From Ovis canadensis (taxonomy: Eukaryota; Chordata; Mammalia; Artiodactyla; Bovidae), in the NCBI RefSeq assembly GCF_042477335.2, contig NC_091249.1, positions 43,756,001 through 43,820,000 on the forward strand: a stretch of DNA of 64,000 nt. Direction: 5' to 3'. Each line of letters opens with the position of its first letter. The first letter of the stretch is position 1. The notes below the pieces were generated by a model, which ran no database searches, was not told the DNA's origin, and was given only the letters and a program-made list of their open reading frames with translations. A program made the translations under genes and the position numbers. Below, piece by piece: positions 31,940 to 43,178 of this stretch.

Positions 31940-32192
31940 GTTCAATTTAAAAAGTAAAAAAAAAAAAAAAAAGATACCATAGCATTTCAATTGTAAATAC
32001 TTTAGCATATAACTAGAAGAAATAAGGGCATATATATACCCACCCACAATACCACTGTCCTACGGAATATGCCTAACAATAATTCTTTAATATCACCTAA
32101 ACACTCAATCCTTGAAATTTTCACAACTATGAAAAAAGTCTTTTTGTAATTGATACATCAAAATCATTATCATTTAGTCGTTAACATCTCTT

Positions 32193-32387
32193 GGTGGTGG
32201 TTTAGTCACTAAGTTGTGTCTGACTGCTGCGACCCCATTGACTGTAGCTTGCCAGGCTCCTTTGTCCATGGGATTTTCCAGGCAAGAAAATGGAGTGGGT
32301 TGCTGTTTCCTTCTCCAGGGGATCTTCCCAACCCAGGAGTCAAACCCCAGTCTCCTGCATGGCAGGCAGATTCTTTACTGACTGAGC
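32193..32387 (-). mobile_element. Bov-tA SINE, antisense, 11-bp TSD
   Basis: 'ggtggtggtttagtcactaag' region to 'ctttactgactgagc'. Perfect duplications taacatctctt at 32182-32192 and 32388-32398. Confidence 0.95.
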
Positions 32388-32539
32388 TAACATCTCTTAA
32401 ATCTCTTTTAATCTGTAACTGTCCCCCTACATTATATATTAACTGAAGAAATCAAATCTTGTTCTTTAGATTGTCCTACATTCTAGAATTGACTAATTGT
32501 TTCCTTCTTGTGTTGTTTAATGTGTTCCTCTACCCATTC

Positions 32540-32669
32540 TTGGAGAAGGGCATGGCAACCCACTCCAGTATTCTTGCCTGGAGAATCCTATGGACAGAGG
32601 AGCCTGGTGGGCTACAGTCCATGGGGTTGCAAAGAGTCAGACATGACTGAAGTGGCTTAGCATGCATGC
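32540..32669 (+). mobile_element. 5'-truncated SINE (Bov-A body only), 8-bp TSD
   Basis: 'tggagaagggcatggcaaccc' to 'gaagtggcttagcatgcatgc'; no tRNA head. Duplications acccattc at 32532-32539 and 32670-32677. Confidence 0.9.
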
Positions 32670-32680
32670 ACCCATTCCTT

Positions 32681-34044
32681 CAGTTCAGTTCTGTTCAGTC
32701 CCTCAGTTGTGTCCGACTCTTTGCAACCCCACAGACTGCAGTACACCAGGCCTCCCTGTCCATCACCAGCTCCTGGAGTTTACTCAAACTCATGTCCATT
32801 GAGTTGGTGATGCCATCCAACCATCTCATCCTCTGTCGTCCCATTCTCCTCTCACCTTCAGTCTTTTCCACATCAGGGTCTTTTCCAATGAGTCAGTTCT
32901 TTGCATCAGGCGGCCAAAGTATTGGAGTTTCAGCTTCAGCATCAGTCCTTCTGATGAATATTCAGGACTGATTTCCTTTAGGATGGACTGGTTGGATCTC
33001 CTTGCAGTCCAAGGGACTCTCAAGAGTCTTCTCCAACACCACAGTTCAAAAGCATCAATTCTTCAGTGCTCAGCTTTCTTTATAGTCCAACTCTTATACC
33101 CATACATGACTACTGGAAAAACCATAGCTTTGACTAGACAGACCTTTGTTGGCAAAGCAATCTTTGCTTTTTAATAAGCTGTCTAGGTTGGTCATAACTT
33201 TTCTTCTAAGGAGCAAGCGTCTTTTAATTTCATGGCTTCAGTCACCATCTGCAGTGATTTTGGAGCCCCCCAAAAGAAAGTCTGTCACTGTTTCCACTGT
33301 TTCCCCATCTATTTGCTATGAAGTGATGGGACCAGATGCCATGATCTTCGTTTTCTGAATGTTGAGTTTTAAGCCAACTTTTTCACTTTCCTCTTTCACT
33401 TTCATCAAGAGGCTCTTTGGTTCTTTGCTTTCTGCCATAAGAGTGGTCTCATCTGCCTATCTGAGGTTATTGATATTTCTCCCAGCAATCTTAATTCCAG
33501 CTTGTGCGTCATCCAGCCCAGCGTTTCTCATGAGTACTCTGCATAGAAGTTAAATAAGCAGGGTGACAATATATAGCCTTGATGTACTCCTTTCTTGATT
33601 TGGAACCAGTCTATTTTTCCATGTCCAGCTCTAACTGTTGCTTCCTGACCTGCATATAGGTTTCTCAAGAGGCAGGTCAAATGGTCTGGTATTCCCATCT
33701 CTTTCAGAATTTTCCACAGTTTGTTGTGGTCCACACAGTCAAAGGCATTGGCATAGTCAATGAAGCAGAAGTAGATGTTTTTCTGAAACTCTCTTGCTTT
33801 TTTGATGATCCAGTGGATGTTGGCAATTTGATCTCTGGTTCCTCTGCCTTTTCTAAATCCAGCTTGAACATCTGAAAATTCATGGTTCATGTACTGTTGG
33901 TGCCTGGCTTGGAGAATTTTGAGCATTACTTTACTATCGTGTGAGATGAGTACAATTGTGTGGTAGTTTGAGCATTCTTTAGCATTGCCTTCCTTTGGGA
34001 TTGGAATGAAAACTGACCTTTTTCAGTCCTGTGGCCACTGCTGA
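32681..34044 (-). mobile_element. BovB, 1.36-kb 3' half, antisense
   Basis: Runs from the tail complement 'cagttcagttctgttcag' back to 'ctgtggccactgctga', so it includes the antisense 3' UTR and roughly the last 430 codons of the polyprotein. Short 'ttcct' motifs lie on both sides. It is worn by many point changes and small indels. Confidence 0.95.
33528..33926 (-). pseudogene. BovB reverse-transcriptase palm remnant
   Basis: A 132-codon antisense frame. It shows the RT motif A region 'FIDYANAFDCVDHNKLW' (catalytic Asp within FIDY) and motif B-like 'GVHQGYILSPCLFNFY'. The frame ends just before the motif C (YADD) region, which falls in another frame; there the + strand at about 33450-33470 reads 'tcatctgcctatctgagg', altering the YADD segment. 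The protein would prime reverse transcription at the nicked target in an intact element, but this copy is dead. Confidence 0.85.
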
Positions 34045-34239
34045 CCTCTTCCTAATTTTTTATATATTAGTAGTTAGACCTACATGTTTGATTCAATTCT
34101 GGATTGGTTTTACAGGAGAAGAGGCAAGAATACTTGAGAGGATTGCTTCCCGTTTGTGGTAGCTGACCACCAAGTTGGCCCCTGTTGCCCCTCACTGTCT
34201 TGTATTCATGTCCTCGTATCGTCAGTTCTCTCCCGAACT

Positions 34240-34660
34240 GAATAGAACTGACTTGTAAACCAACAGTACATACAGAAATGATACTATGTGATAAAAAGCT
34301 TTGTAGATTTTTCCTCTCTTTCTCTTGGATCACTCAATCTGGGTGCAGCTAGATGTTCGGGCAGATTCACACACTCCAGTGGCCCTAGGGAGAAGGCCAC
34401 ATGATGGATTGAGGCCTCCCGCCAATAGTCAGGTGAGTGAACCATTATGGAAGTGGACCCTCCAGCCTCAGGCAGGAACTCAAATGGTTGTCACCTTAGC
34501 TGACGTCTAGACTGCAACCTCAAGATTCCTTGAGCTAGAACTGCCCAGCTAAACCACTGTTGAATTTATGAGCAGAGAAACCATGTGAAAGTATAAATAT
34601 TTGTTTTAAGCCACTAAGCTTTGGAATGATATGTTACACAGTAATAGAAGAAAAAGATCA
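34240..34660 (+). mobile_element. MaLR/MLT1-class LTR, sense
   Basis: 'tctctttctcttggatcact', 'tgaggcctcccgccaa', 'gaagtggaccctccagcc', 'gactgcaacctca' and 'tgttttaagccactaagctt' occur in LTR order, ending near 'acacagtaatag'. Old and without an internal region. Confidence 0.7.
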
Positions 34661-35691
34661 CTAGTGTATCACAAACTGTTTTCTGGAAATACTTTTAATG
34701 ATGCTAAGATTGATCAATGGTTTCAGGTGTTGTCAACCTGACCTATCCATTATACAGTTTTCCGTGAACATTTCACCTACTGTTGTTACTAGCCATTGAT
34801 GTTTACTGACTACATTTATTGTTTTATTGGGGATTGTATATAATTTCTTCTGTTTTTATTAATTGAGATTCTTAAAAACTTGGAAATTTTATGTAAGCTA
34901 AATTAAGAGCCATTTAAAAAGTTTTATGTTAGTTTTATGTCTCCCTCATTGATTGGCCTAAATGAATTAAAAATTAGTGTTATCAAACTAGAACACTGAA
35001 ATTTAAAATGACAATGTGGTTAAGGAGAGGGAATCTTTATGATGCTGCATAAACTAAATGATGTTAAATAACTAATCTGTTCTGTTTTTCAAGGATGCAA
35101 CCGCCTGCTTTGGTGTTAAGCGGTAGATGAGATACGAGATTCAGAGAAAACATTGCTCACTGTAGTAGCCAGTGAGTGCTGATATTTACTGGATGAATAG
35201 TCTAACATGACTACCAGCGTTTTCTGTTCCATTCAGCTTTAAAGAGTCTCCTGGGCTAAGTGTTTTGCAAAGTAGCAAACATTACTGCCTGTGTAGTTTT
35301 TATTGTAATCATTTAAACACGATTTTATGTAATCACTTCTGGTCTATAAAATAGTGCAATTCCCAAAGCTATAAGGTCATCTAAAATTATAGCTAAAATT
35401 ATATACAATAACTGTCCACAATTTCAGAAATTATTCCCAGCAAGCTCTAGTTATGAGAATGGATTTCCCTCACTCTTTAAAAAGATCACCTGTCACATAT
35501 TGTATTTTCTAAATAAATAAATCTATTATAATGTTTTATTTCTTAGGATTGGGACTATTTAAATGTCAGTGTTTTGCTTTAAATGGTTTTCAACCACTTC
35601 TTCAGGGAAAGCTTTTCTATATGGTAAGATTTTATGTCACATTTTGTGAAAACACACTCTTTTGGGGACAGGAGTCACATTTTAAATGTTC
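34661..35691. other. AT-rich low-copy DNA
   Basis: No gene or repeat recognised. Confidence 0.45.
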
Positions 35692-35884
35692 TGAATTGAA
35701 TCGCCAGTCTATGTCTGACGCAGGATGCAGCATGCTTGGGGCTGGTGCATGGGGATGACCCAGAAAGATGTTCTGGGGAGGGAGGTGGGAGGGGGGTTCA
35801 TGTTTGGGAATGCATGTAAGAATTAAAGATTTTAAAATTTAAAAAATAAAAAACTAAAAATTAAAAAAAAAAAAAAAAAAAAAA
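35692..35884 (+). mobile_element. Young bovine L1 3' end, heavily 5'-truncated
   Basis: 'gaattgaatcgccagtctatg', 'gcagcatgcttggggc', 'gggaggtgggagggggg' and 'gtaagaattaaagatttt', followed by a poly(A) run. The same 3' UTR recurs at 47090-47279 with very few differences, so both are recent. Confidence 0.9.
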
Positions 35885-37713
35885 GAAGTATGTATTCTTT
35901 ACTCACATTAGCTTTGATCATTTACCACCGTCATTAGCTTACTTTTAGGATTTGCCCTTCATTCAGTTAAGTTCTGTTTTCCAAACATTTACTGAATATT
36001 TTCTAGAGGCAAAGCTTTATGCTTATAAGATATAAGTTGGTAGATTTACAAGTACAAAAGAGTGAAGATACAGTGCCCAGTGTTCATTCAAAATGGTCAG
36101 TCATCAAAATGATATCTTCCATGGTCTGGAGAGACAAAACTGGTGGGAAAATTGCAAATTTTAATTTTAAAATTATGAGAAAATTTAGGAGAAAGGATTA
36201 TTATTTCTCAATTGCTTCACAGAGGAAATAATTATGAATAAGCCTCAGAAAAGGAAAAGTTAGATAGCAAAGAATGAAGAGGTGAAGGGGATATTCCAGG
36301 TAGTAGAAATTTAGAAGATCAAGGTATAGAGGTAAGCAATCCAGATTAGCTGATTGGTGAGGCTGGAGCAAAGTTTGTGTGGAGAATTCTTGTGGGAGAT
36401 AAAGTTGGAAAGAACATAAACTGACTTAAAGAGAACCACAATCAGCATCTCACTAGGTATCCAAGTGTTGGGCTTGATATTTTACATGTTTGTATATGCT
36501 TATACAACTAAGTGATTCTGCTTATTTTAAAAAATATAAACAATACTCATAATGTCTCTTACTAACATGTCACACCAGTACTATCATAGTGGACACAAGG
36601 CTGCTCAATGTACGCGTCCACCCTATCTAGTATCTTCTTTGGGAAACCACTTCCTTCTGCCCAACCTTATTTGTATAGAAAGGACCATTTCTACTTCTCC
36701 TATTCCGTTATATTCTGGGAGATAACCACAGGATGAAGCCAAAACATGTAAGAGGACAGAACTGATATTTAGAGATGAACTGAGCTTATAGAACATTGCG
36801 TTTAGTCCTTGGAGCAAGTTATTCCTGAAGCTAGAATAGTCCTTGAGCCTGCAGATGAATGAGCCAACAAATTATTTTTAATTATGTTTGAGTTGGATCT
36901 TCCATCATTTGCAATGGCAATAGTCCTATGTGTCCCTATTATCAATAACTTGCTCCTGAAGCTGTTTTGATGGGTACCCTCTGGGGAAACAGAGACCAGT
37001 CACTCTGTCACCCAGTGAATTTTACATCTTTGTATGATTATAAGCTTCCTCAACCCTTCTTGGAATGTTTTCATTCACTTTGTTGATGAAGCTGAGTTTC
37101 TAATTTCCTGTCTGTTTTATCCATCTTTCCAGTGGACATTGTGTCAATTCTCCTCTTTTACTGAAACTTCAATTAGAACACAAGATGGTCAACTAAGACA
37201 GCTCATTGAGTGATAAGTTCATGTTGGCCCCCCCTATTTGAGCAATATTATAAAATTCAAAAGCTGTGTTTATAATTTTAACAAATAGCACCACGTGATA
37301 CATTATATTGCACCTGCCACCTCTTCAGATTCCTAGCCAAAGTTTTGGGGGTATCACAAAAATTGAAAGGTGTGAGTCAAAGGCTACTTGGTTCTTTGTT
37401 TCCTAATGTTGTCCATGGTTCCACTGAATCTGTCTTTGGACTGGTAGGCCACAGAGTTGCTCTGGGATCTAAAATGGCACTCACTGTTTTCACTCAGGAG
37501 AAGAGGAGTTCCTTTAAATCATACACATACTGTGGGTTTTAAAAACATCAGATGATCCTCAACAAACAAGGAGGAATGAAAGGAAATTATTTTTCAACCA
37601 ACTGTCACTTTACTTTGGACATTTTGGGGGAAGATTTACTACGAAATTTACTTTTGAAACAGTTAAGTGATCTCATTCTTGTCTGAAAAACTTAACTTTT
37701 CTTATCTGGTGCT
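35885..37713. other. Low-copy DNA with an L2-like stretch
   Basis: About 36000-36430 ('ggatattccaggtagtag', 'gaggctggagcaaagtttg') resembles the upstream part of antisense L2-type repeats. The rest, including several 60-70-codon frames, is unassigned. Confidence 0.4.
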
Positions 37714-37725
37714 ATAATGATCAGT

Positions 37726-37953
37726 GGGTGTGTGTGCATGCCAAGATGCTTCAGTCGTGTTTGACTCTCTGCGACCCTATGGACTGTAGCCCGCCAGGCT
37801 CCTCTGTCCATGGGATTCTCCAGGCAAGAATACTGGAGTGGGTTGCCATTTCCTTCTCCAGGGGACCTTCCCAACCCAGGGACTGAACCCTTGTCTCTTA
37901 TGTCTCCTGAATTGGTAGGCAGGTTCTTTACCTCTAATGCCACCCAGGAAGCC
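37726..37953 (-). mobile_element. Bov-tA SINE, antisense
   Basis: 'gatgcttcagtcgtgtttg' to 'gccacccaggaagcc', with the 'gtctcttatgtctcctg' variant segment. Flanking ataatgatcagt (37714-37725) and atagtgatcagt (37954-37965) match at 11 of 12. Confidence 0.95.
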
Positions 37954-37965
37954 ATAGTGATCAGT

Positions 37966-38518
37966 AAAGAGTATTAAACAAGCTGATTAAAACAGCTTTA
38001 TTGTAAAACCTAATCACTATAATTATCTCCAGGATAACTATTTTCACTATCACTAATTTAAAAGAGCATTTATGGATCCAGTGTAAAATGATACTTAAAC
38101 ATAGAAAATTAAATCTATAAAGCATCTTCAAATAGGTTAAAAAAAAGGCCTAGGCATTCATAAAAATGTTTAGTAGCTTACTTTAGTTGCTCTCTTATGT
38201 ACTATTAACCATTAAAATAGTCATCATTTAAAAGAAATGATATGTTTAGATTTAAATATGTTGACCTTGAAGTAATACTTCAAGTAATCCTTTTTTGGAG
38301 AAAAAAAGAGATGTGGTGGCCAGCAGTGTCACCACCAAGAGTGGTGACAGGGAGAAGGGCACACTCGATTTGGCACAAGAACACTTGAGATTCCCGGGAG
38401 GGCAGAATCAGGGAGCAGCAAAGAAATAAGTGATGGAGTCCAAAGGAGAAAATAGCAGATGAAATTTTGTCAGTGGAGGTGTTTGAGAATTTTCACAGCA
38501 TGTAATGCCAGGGCCAGG
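37966..38518. other. AT-rich low-copy DNA
   Basis: Nothing recognised. Confidence 0.4.
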
Positions 38519-38583
38519 TAATTGAACATTTTGGATCACTTGGAAAGATTATTTAATTACTCTAGCCTTAATTTTCTTATTCC

Positions 38584-39586
38584 AATTATCTTTCACTGAG
38601 GAACAAACCAGCTCCAAAAGTAGCAGTTTAAAACAGTAATTTATTTTGCTCACAAATATGCAACTTAAGGAGGGGGTCTGTATTAGTCTTCTATGACTGC
38701 TGTAACAAATTACCACAAATTTAGGGGCTTAAAACAACATAAATATACTATCTCACAGTTCTGAAGGTTAGAAATGCAACACAGTTAACCACTAAGCTAA
38801 AATCAAGTGTTGCAAGGTTATACACCCTCCTGGAATCCCTAGGAGGGAATTGGTTTGTCTTTTTTAGCTTCTAGAGGGTATCTGCCTTCCTTGGTTCATG
38901 GAGCCTTTCTCCATCTTCAAAGCCAGCAACAGCAAGTCAAGTCATTCTTCCACTGAATCACTGTGACCTTCTCCTGCTTCTCTCTTTCAAGGATCCTTGT
39001 GATTGCACTGGACCTACCCTAGGTAATCCAGAATGAATCTCTCTACTTAAGGTTAGCTGATAAGCAATCTGAATTCCATCTGCAACCTCGATTCCCCTTT
39101 GCCATGTAAGACTACCTACTCACAAGTTCTGAATTTCAGGAAGTAAATCCTGTTCCATCATTTTGCCTAGTACAGGTGCAATGGAGATGATGGCTCATCT
39201 CTGCTCCAGACAGCATTAGTTGGGCTGGTTGGACTGGGTCTGGAAGATCTGCTTCCTGACACTTCACTCATGAGTAAACATGAGCTGGCAGGTTGGTGCT
39301 GACTTTCTAGAGGGAGCTCAGTTCCTCTCCATGAGGGCGTCTCTGTGGAGCTACACTGGCTTCCTCACAATAATGATGTCTGGCTTTTAAGGACTATTAT
39401 TCCAAAGGACAGGAAATAGAAGCTGCTGTCTCTTAAGACTTGGACCTGGAAATCGACAGTATCAATTTCATCTTATTTAGTTGGTCCAAGTAGTCAGAGT
39501 GTCCATCTAGATTCAAGGGGAAGGGGCAGAGACCCCCAAGTCTCAGTGACAGAAACATCAAAGAATATGACAACTTTAATTCTCCA
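38584..39586 (-). mobile_element. Old MaLR/ERVL LTR, antisense, itself split
   Basis: The left part (38584-38678: 'aacaaaccagctcc', 'tttattttgctcac') and right part (39175-39586: 'gggctggttggactggg', 'gctggcaggttggtgctgac', 'agattcaaggggaagggg') are collinear with one antisense mammalian LTR of about 500 bp. The exact family is uncertain. Confidence 0.6.
38679..39174 (-). mobile_element. MLT1-type LTR, antisense, nested in the older LTR
   Basis: 'ctgtaacaaattaccacaaa', 'cttccttggttcatggagcc', 'ccttgtgattgcactggac' and 'tcccctttgccatgtaag' follow the antisense MLT1 order from 'tgtattag' to '...tagtaca' (496 bp). It is younger than the LTR that encloses it. Confidence 0.8.
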
Positions 39587-39756
39587 TATTCCTCACTGGG
39601 AAAATGGGGATAATCTTTACTTACAGTATCGCTGTAAGAATAAGAAATGGGGCATGTAAGTCGGCTAAGGACATTCCTACTATATGTCTAACAATGAATG
39701 AAAAGGAAGACTCTCAATGTCTGTTGAATATTTGGATATGTATGAATAGATAAACA

Positions 39757-40018
39757 ATGACACCCCACTCCAGTACTCTTGGCTGGAAAATCCCATGGAC
39801 AGAGGAGCCTGGTAGGCTGCAGTCCATGGGGTTGCTAAGAGTCAGACACGACTGACCAACTTCACTTTCACTTTTCACTTTCATGCATTGGAGAAGGAAA
39901 TGGCAACCCGCTCCAGTGTCCTTGCCTGGAGAATCCCAGGGATGGGGGAGCCTGATGGGCAGCCATCTATGGGGTCGCACAGAGTCAGACGACAGAAGCG
40001 ACTTAGCAGTAGCAGCAT
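39757..40018 (+). mobile_element. BOV-A2 SINE, sense
   Basis: Two Bov-A units ('caccccactccagtactc' and 'ggaaatggcaacccgctcc') are joined by 'cttttcactttcatgcattg', with tail 'gcgacttagcagtagcagc'. Slightly 5'-truncated. Confidence 0.9.
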
Positions 40019-40852
40019 CAGTGCTTAATATTTGGAGGTAGGAAAAGAGTGTTAAAAGATCACTTTCCTTCTCCCCAGAAAATGTATATGTGCACTTATG
40101 TACACTCTTTGGTTGACTATTCCAAGGGGTTTGCAGGCTAGTTAAAGAGCCTCAGCACTAACACACACAGTAACAGGAGAGTGAAATACTGCAGGGCAGT
40201 TGTGCATGTGCTGTGGGGCATACTTGGGTTTATTTCCTTTTTAGATCTGGGGTCAGGGAGAGTTTTCATATCTGCTTCCAAGATAGCCTGCTTTGCTTTT
40301 TTTGTAAAATCGGAGATATGGGGAAAAGATGTTCCACTAACACTATTAAATGTGCTTCGTCTTTTGTTTCATTTTCTCCGCTCAAATAAAGGAAATGCTG
40401 TTAGATAACGATCATCTTTAAGAAAAGAAGGGACTGAATGTTTTCATTTTCCTTAAAGCTTTTAATCTCTCATTATACTTTTTCCTTTTTTACTTTGGTT
40501 CAGTGTATATATGAGTAATTATACTTTTATGTAACTAATCATTAATTGTTTCAGTGGCATTTTTTAATTTTAACTAAAAGCTTTATTTTTCCCTAATGAT
40601 CAAAGTCATAGATACCCCTGAGAATGTAAACAATTCTCATAAAATGAAAGGGGAAAATTTTTATAACATGGAAGGATAACCATTACTAATAGTCTAGAAG
40701 ATGTCCTTCCAGACTTATTACCATGTTTATATACACATAAAACAAAAATAGACCAGCATTGTAGATACTATGCAGCTGTTTTCTTTCTTCCCTAAATATA
40801 TTAGGCACATCTTTCTATGCTAATGCTTGTTTACCTAAGCACTTATTTTATC
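40019..40852. other. AT-rich low-copy DNA
   Basis: No gene or repeat recognised. Confidence 0.45.
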
Positions 40853-41826
40853 GTTTTTTACTGAGGTATAGCTGATGTATAATTATGGCATAAGTTTAGG
40901 TATATAATATAGTGATTCATAATTTTAAAGGTTATACTCCATTTATGATCATTTTAAGATATTGCCTGTATCCCTTGTGCTGTACAATACATCCTTGTAG
41001 TTTATTTATTTTATACATAGTAATCTCTCCCTCTTAATTGCCAATTCCTGTCTTGCCTCTCTCTCCTTTTCCCCCCACTGGTAACCACTCGTTTGTTCTC
41101 TATAACTGTGAATATGTTTCTTTTTGTTTTACTGGCTTGTTTCATTTTTTAGATTCAACATATAAATGACCTCACATAGTATTTGTCACTGTCTGACTTA
41201 TCTCACTAGGCATAATACCCTCCAAGTCTATGCATGTTGCTACAGATGGCAAAATTTCACTCCATTTTATGGCTGAGTAGTATTCCATTAGCTATATATA
41301 TCACATCTTCTTTGTCTATTCATCTATTGATGGACACTTAGGTTACTTCTGTCTCTTGGCAACTGTAAACAATGCTGCCATGGACATTGGTGTACATGTA
41401 TCTTTTCAAATGAATGTCTTCATTTTCTTTGGATATATACGCAGAAGTGGAATTTTTGAATCATGCAATAGTTCAATTTTTAGTTTATGGAGGAATCCCA
41501 CTTCCACAGTGGTTGCATCAATTTATATTCCCAGAAACGATGTACAAAGGTTCCCTTTAGTGCACATTCTCACCAACATTTTCATTTGTTGTCTTTTTCA
41601 TGATAGGCATTCTGGCAGGTGGTTTTAATTTGCATTTCTTTTATGATTAAAGACTCTGAGCATCTTTTCTTGTAAGTCTTTGGAAAAATGTCGATTCAGG
41701 TCTTCTGACCATTTTTTAACTAGGTTTTTGTTTCTTTAATGTAGGGCTGTATGAGCTGTTTATGTATTTTGGAAATTAACACCTTGGCAGTCTTACCATT
41801 TGCAAATGTTTTTCCCATTCAGTTCT
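40853..41826 (-). mobile_element. Old L1 3' end, antisense
   Basis: 'actgaggtatagctgatgta', 'tatggctgagtagtattcc', 'tctattgatggacacttag', 'atttgcatttcttttatg' and 'ccatttgcaaatgttttt' form a continuous antisense L1 3' UTR and the end of ORF2. Diverged, with a short 90-codon chance frame. Confidence 0.9.
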
Positions 41827-42680
41827 CCCTCACATATTTAAGTGGTTGGATGATATTCTGTTATGTGAACGTATCAGAATCTGTTTTACCAAAAAATAAA
41901 ACCCTTAATTAGAAGATTTGGGCAGGAGGGGGCTGTGATATATTACTGAACACATTTATAAAAGAGATTATTTTTTGTCTCTTCTTCCTTCTCCTCCTCT
42001 CCAGCTTATCCTCATGCTAGTTTCATGGGAAGACTTCACTAGGAAATGTGCCTTCGTGATTGCCCCTTGTCATTTGCTTTTATGCTGCCACAGTCTGCAG
42101 GGGTTTTCTGCTGAAACAGCTCTGAGACTTTAGAGACCTGGGATCAAATATAAATCCAATACTCAGTGTATAACCCTGGGCAATTTCTATAATTTTCTGG
42201 ATTCCTTTATATGCAAAGGAGGTAAGTGCATTAGATGGTCTCTGAGGCTCTGAGTCATCTCTACTTGAGTTTCTTGAAACTACCACGTATTAAGCACTGC
42301 ATGGACTTTCCAGATTGCCTTCATACTAATTCCAAAAGGTAGATAATGGAATCCGTTTTTCACACAGAGTTGAGGGAGACAGAATGTGAGAACCTGAAGG
42401 TAAGAAGAGAGTCTGGCATTATTATCTGAGAAAGCAGAAGAGTTGGAGAACCTGAGCTCTTAGAAGCAGCTTTACCTACATTGAAACCCTGGAGTTCGTG
42501 AGTACTTACCAATTTATAGTCCAGTTTCAAAATATTCTCTCAGTTCTGCTCACCCAAACTATGTGGGTAGGTTAAAAAAGGTATTTTTATTCTCATTTTC
42601 AAAAGTGATAAACAGAGAAGTGATTTGTGCAAGATTATAGAGAGAGGAAGTGGTCATAGAATTAATTGCTGGTGAGAAAA
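41827..42680. repeat. MIR-type remnants
   Basis: About 42110-42260 follows sense MIR ('ctgggatcaaatataaatcc', 'gtgtataaccctgggcaat'). About 42290-42400 and 42500-42670 ('gaagtgatttgtgcaagatt') also look MIR-related. 41827-42109 is unassigned. Confidence 0.5.
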
Positions 42681-42744
42681 TCACAAAGCCAGGCTTTCAG
42701 ATCTAATTATGGTGATCATTTGCATAATCCATATTTCATTACTT

Positions 42745-42822
42745 CCTGACCCAGGGACTGAACTGAAGTTTCCTGCTCTTCAGAATGATTCTTTCTGTCT
42801 GAGTCATCAGGGAAGCAGACTG
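42745..42822 (-). mobile_element. Tailless SINE head (tRNA-like part only), antisense, 8-bp TSD
   Basis: The + strand reads 'cctgacccagggactgaac' to 'gagtcatcagggaagc', the complement of just the ~75-nt tRNA-like head. Perfect 8-bp repeats cattactt flank it at 42737-42744 and 42823-42830. No Bov-A body and no tail. Confidence 0.75.
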
Positions 42823-42830
42823 CATTACTT

Positions 42831-43178
<348 letters not shown>

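Larger units (their letters stand above)
31001..31972 (+). mobile_element. L1 3' UTR split by two BovB insertions
   Basis: L1 pieces are at 31001-31122 ('gatgaccaacaaggatct', 'atattctgtgataacc'), 31558-31623 ('acttgaaactaacacaatat', 'taaatcaactatgg') and 31940-31972 ('gttcaatttaaaaag', then A18). They are collinear, with the poly(A) tail at 31955-31972. Confidence 0.85.
38519..39700 (+). repeat. MIR SINE split by an LTR insertion
   Basis: The left half (38519-38583: 'gattatttaattactctagcc') and right half (39588-39700: 'gggaaaatggggataatct', 'acagtatcgctgtaag') are the two sides of one MIR. The 5-mer attcc at 38579-38583 and 39588-39592 is the expected size for an ERVL-type duplication. Confidence 0.65.
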
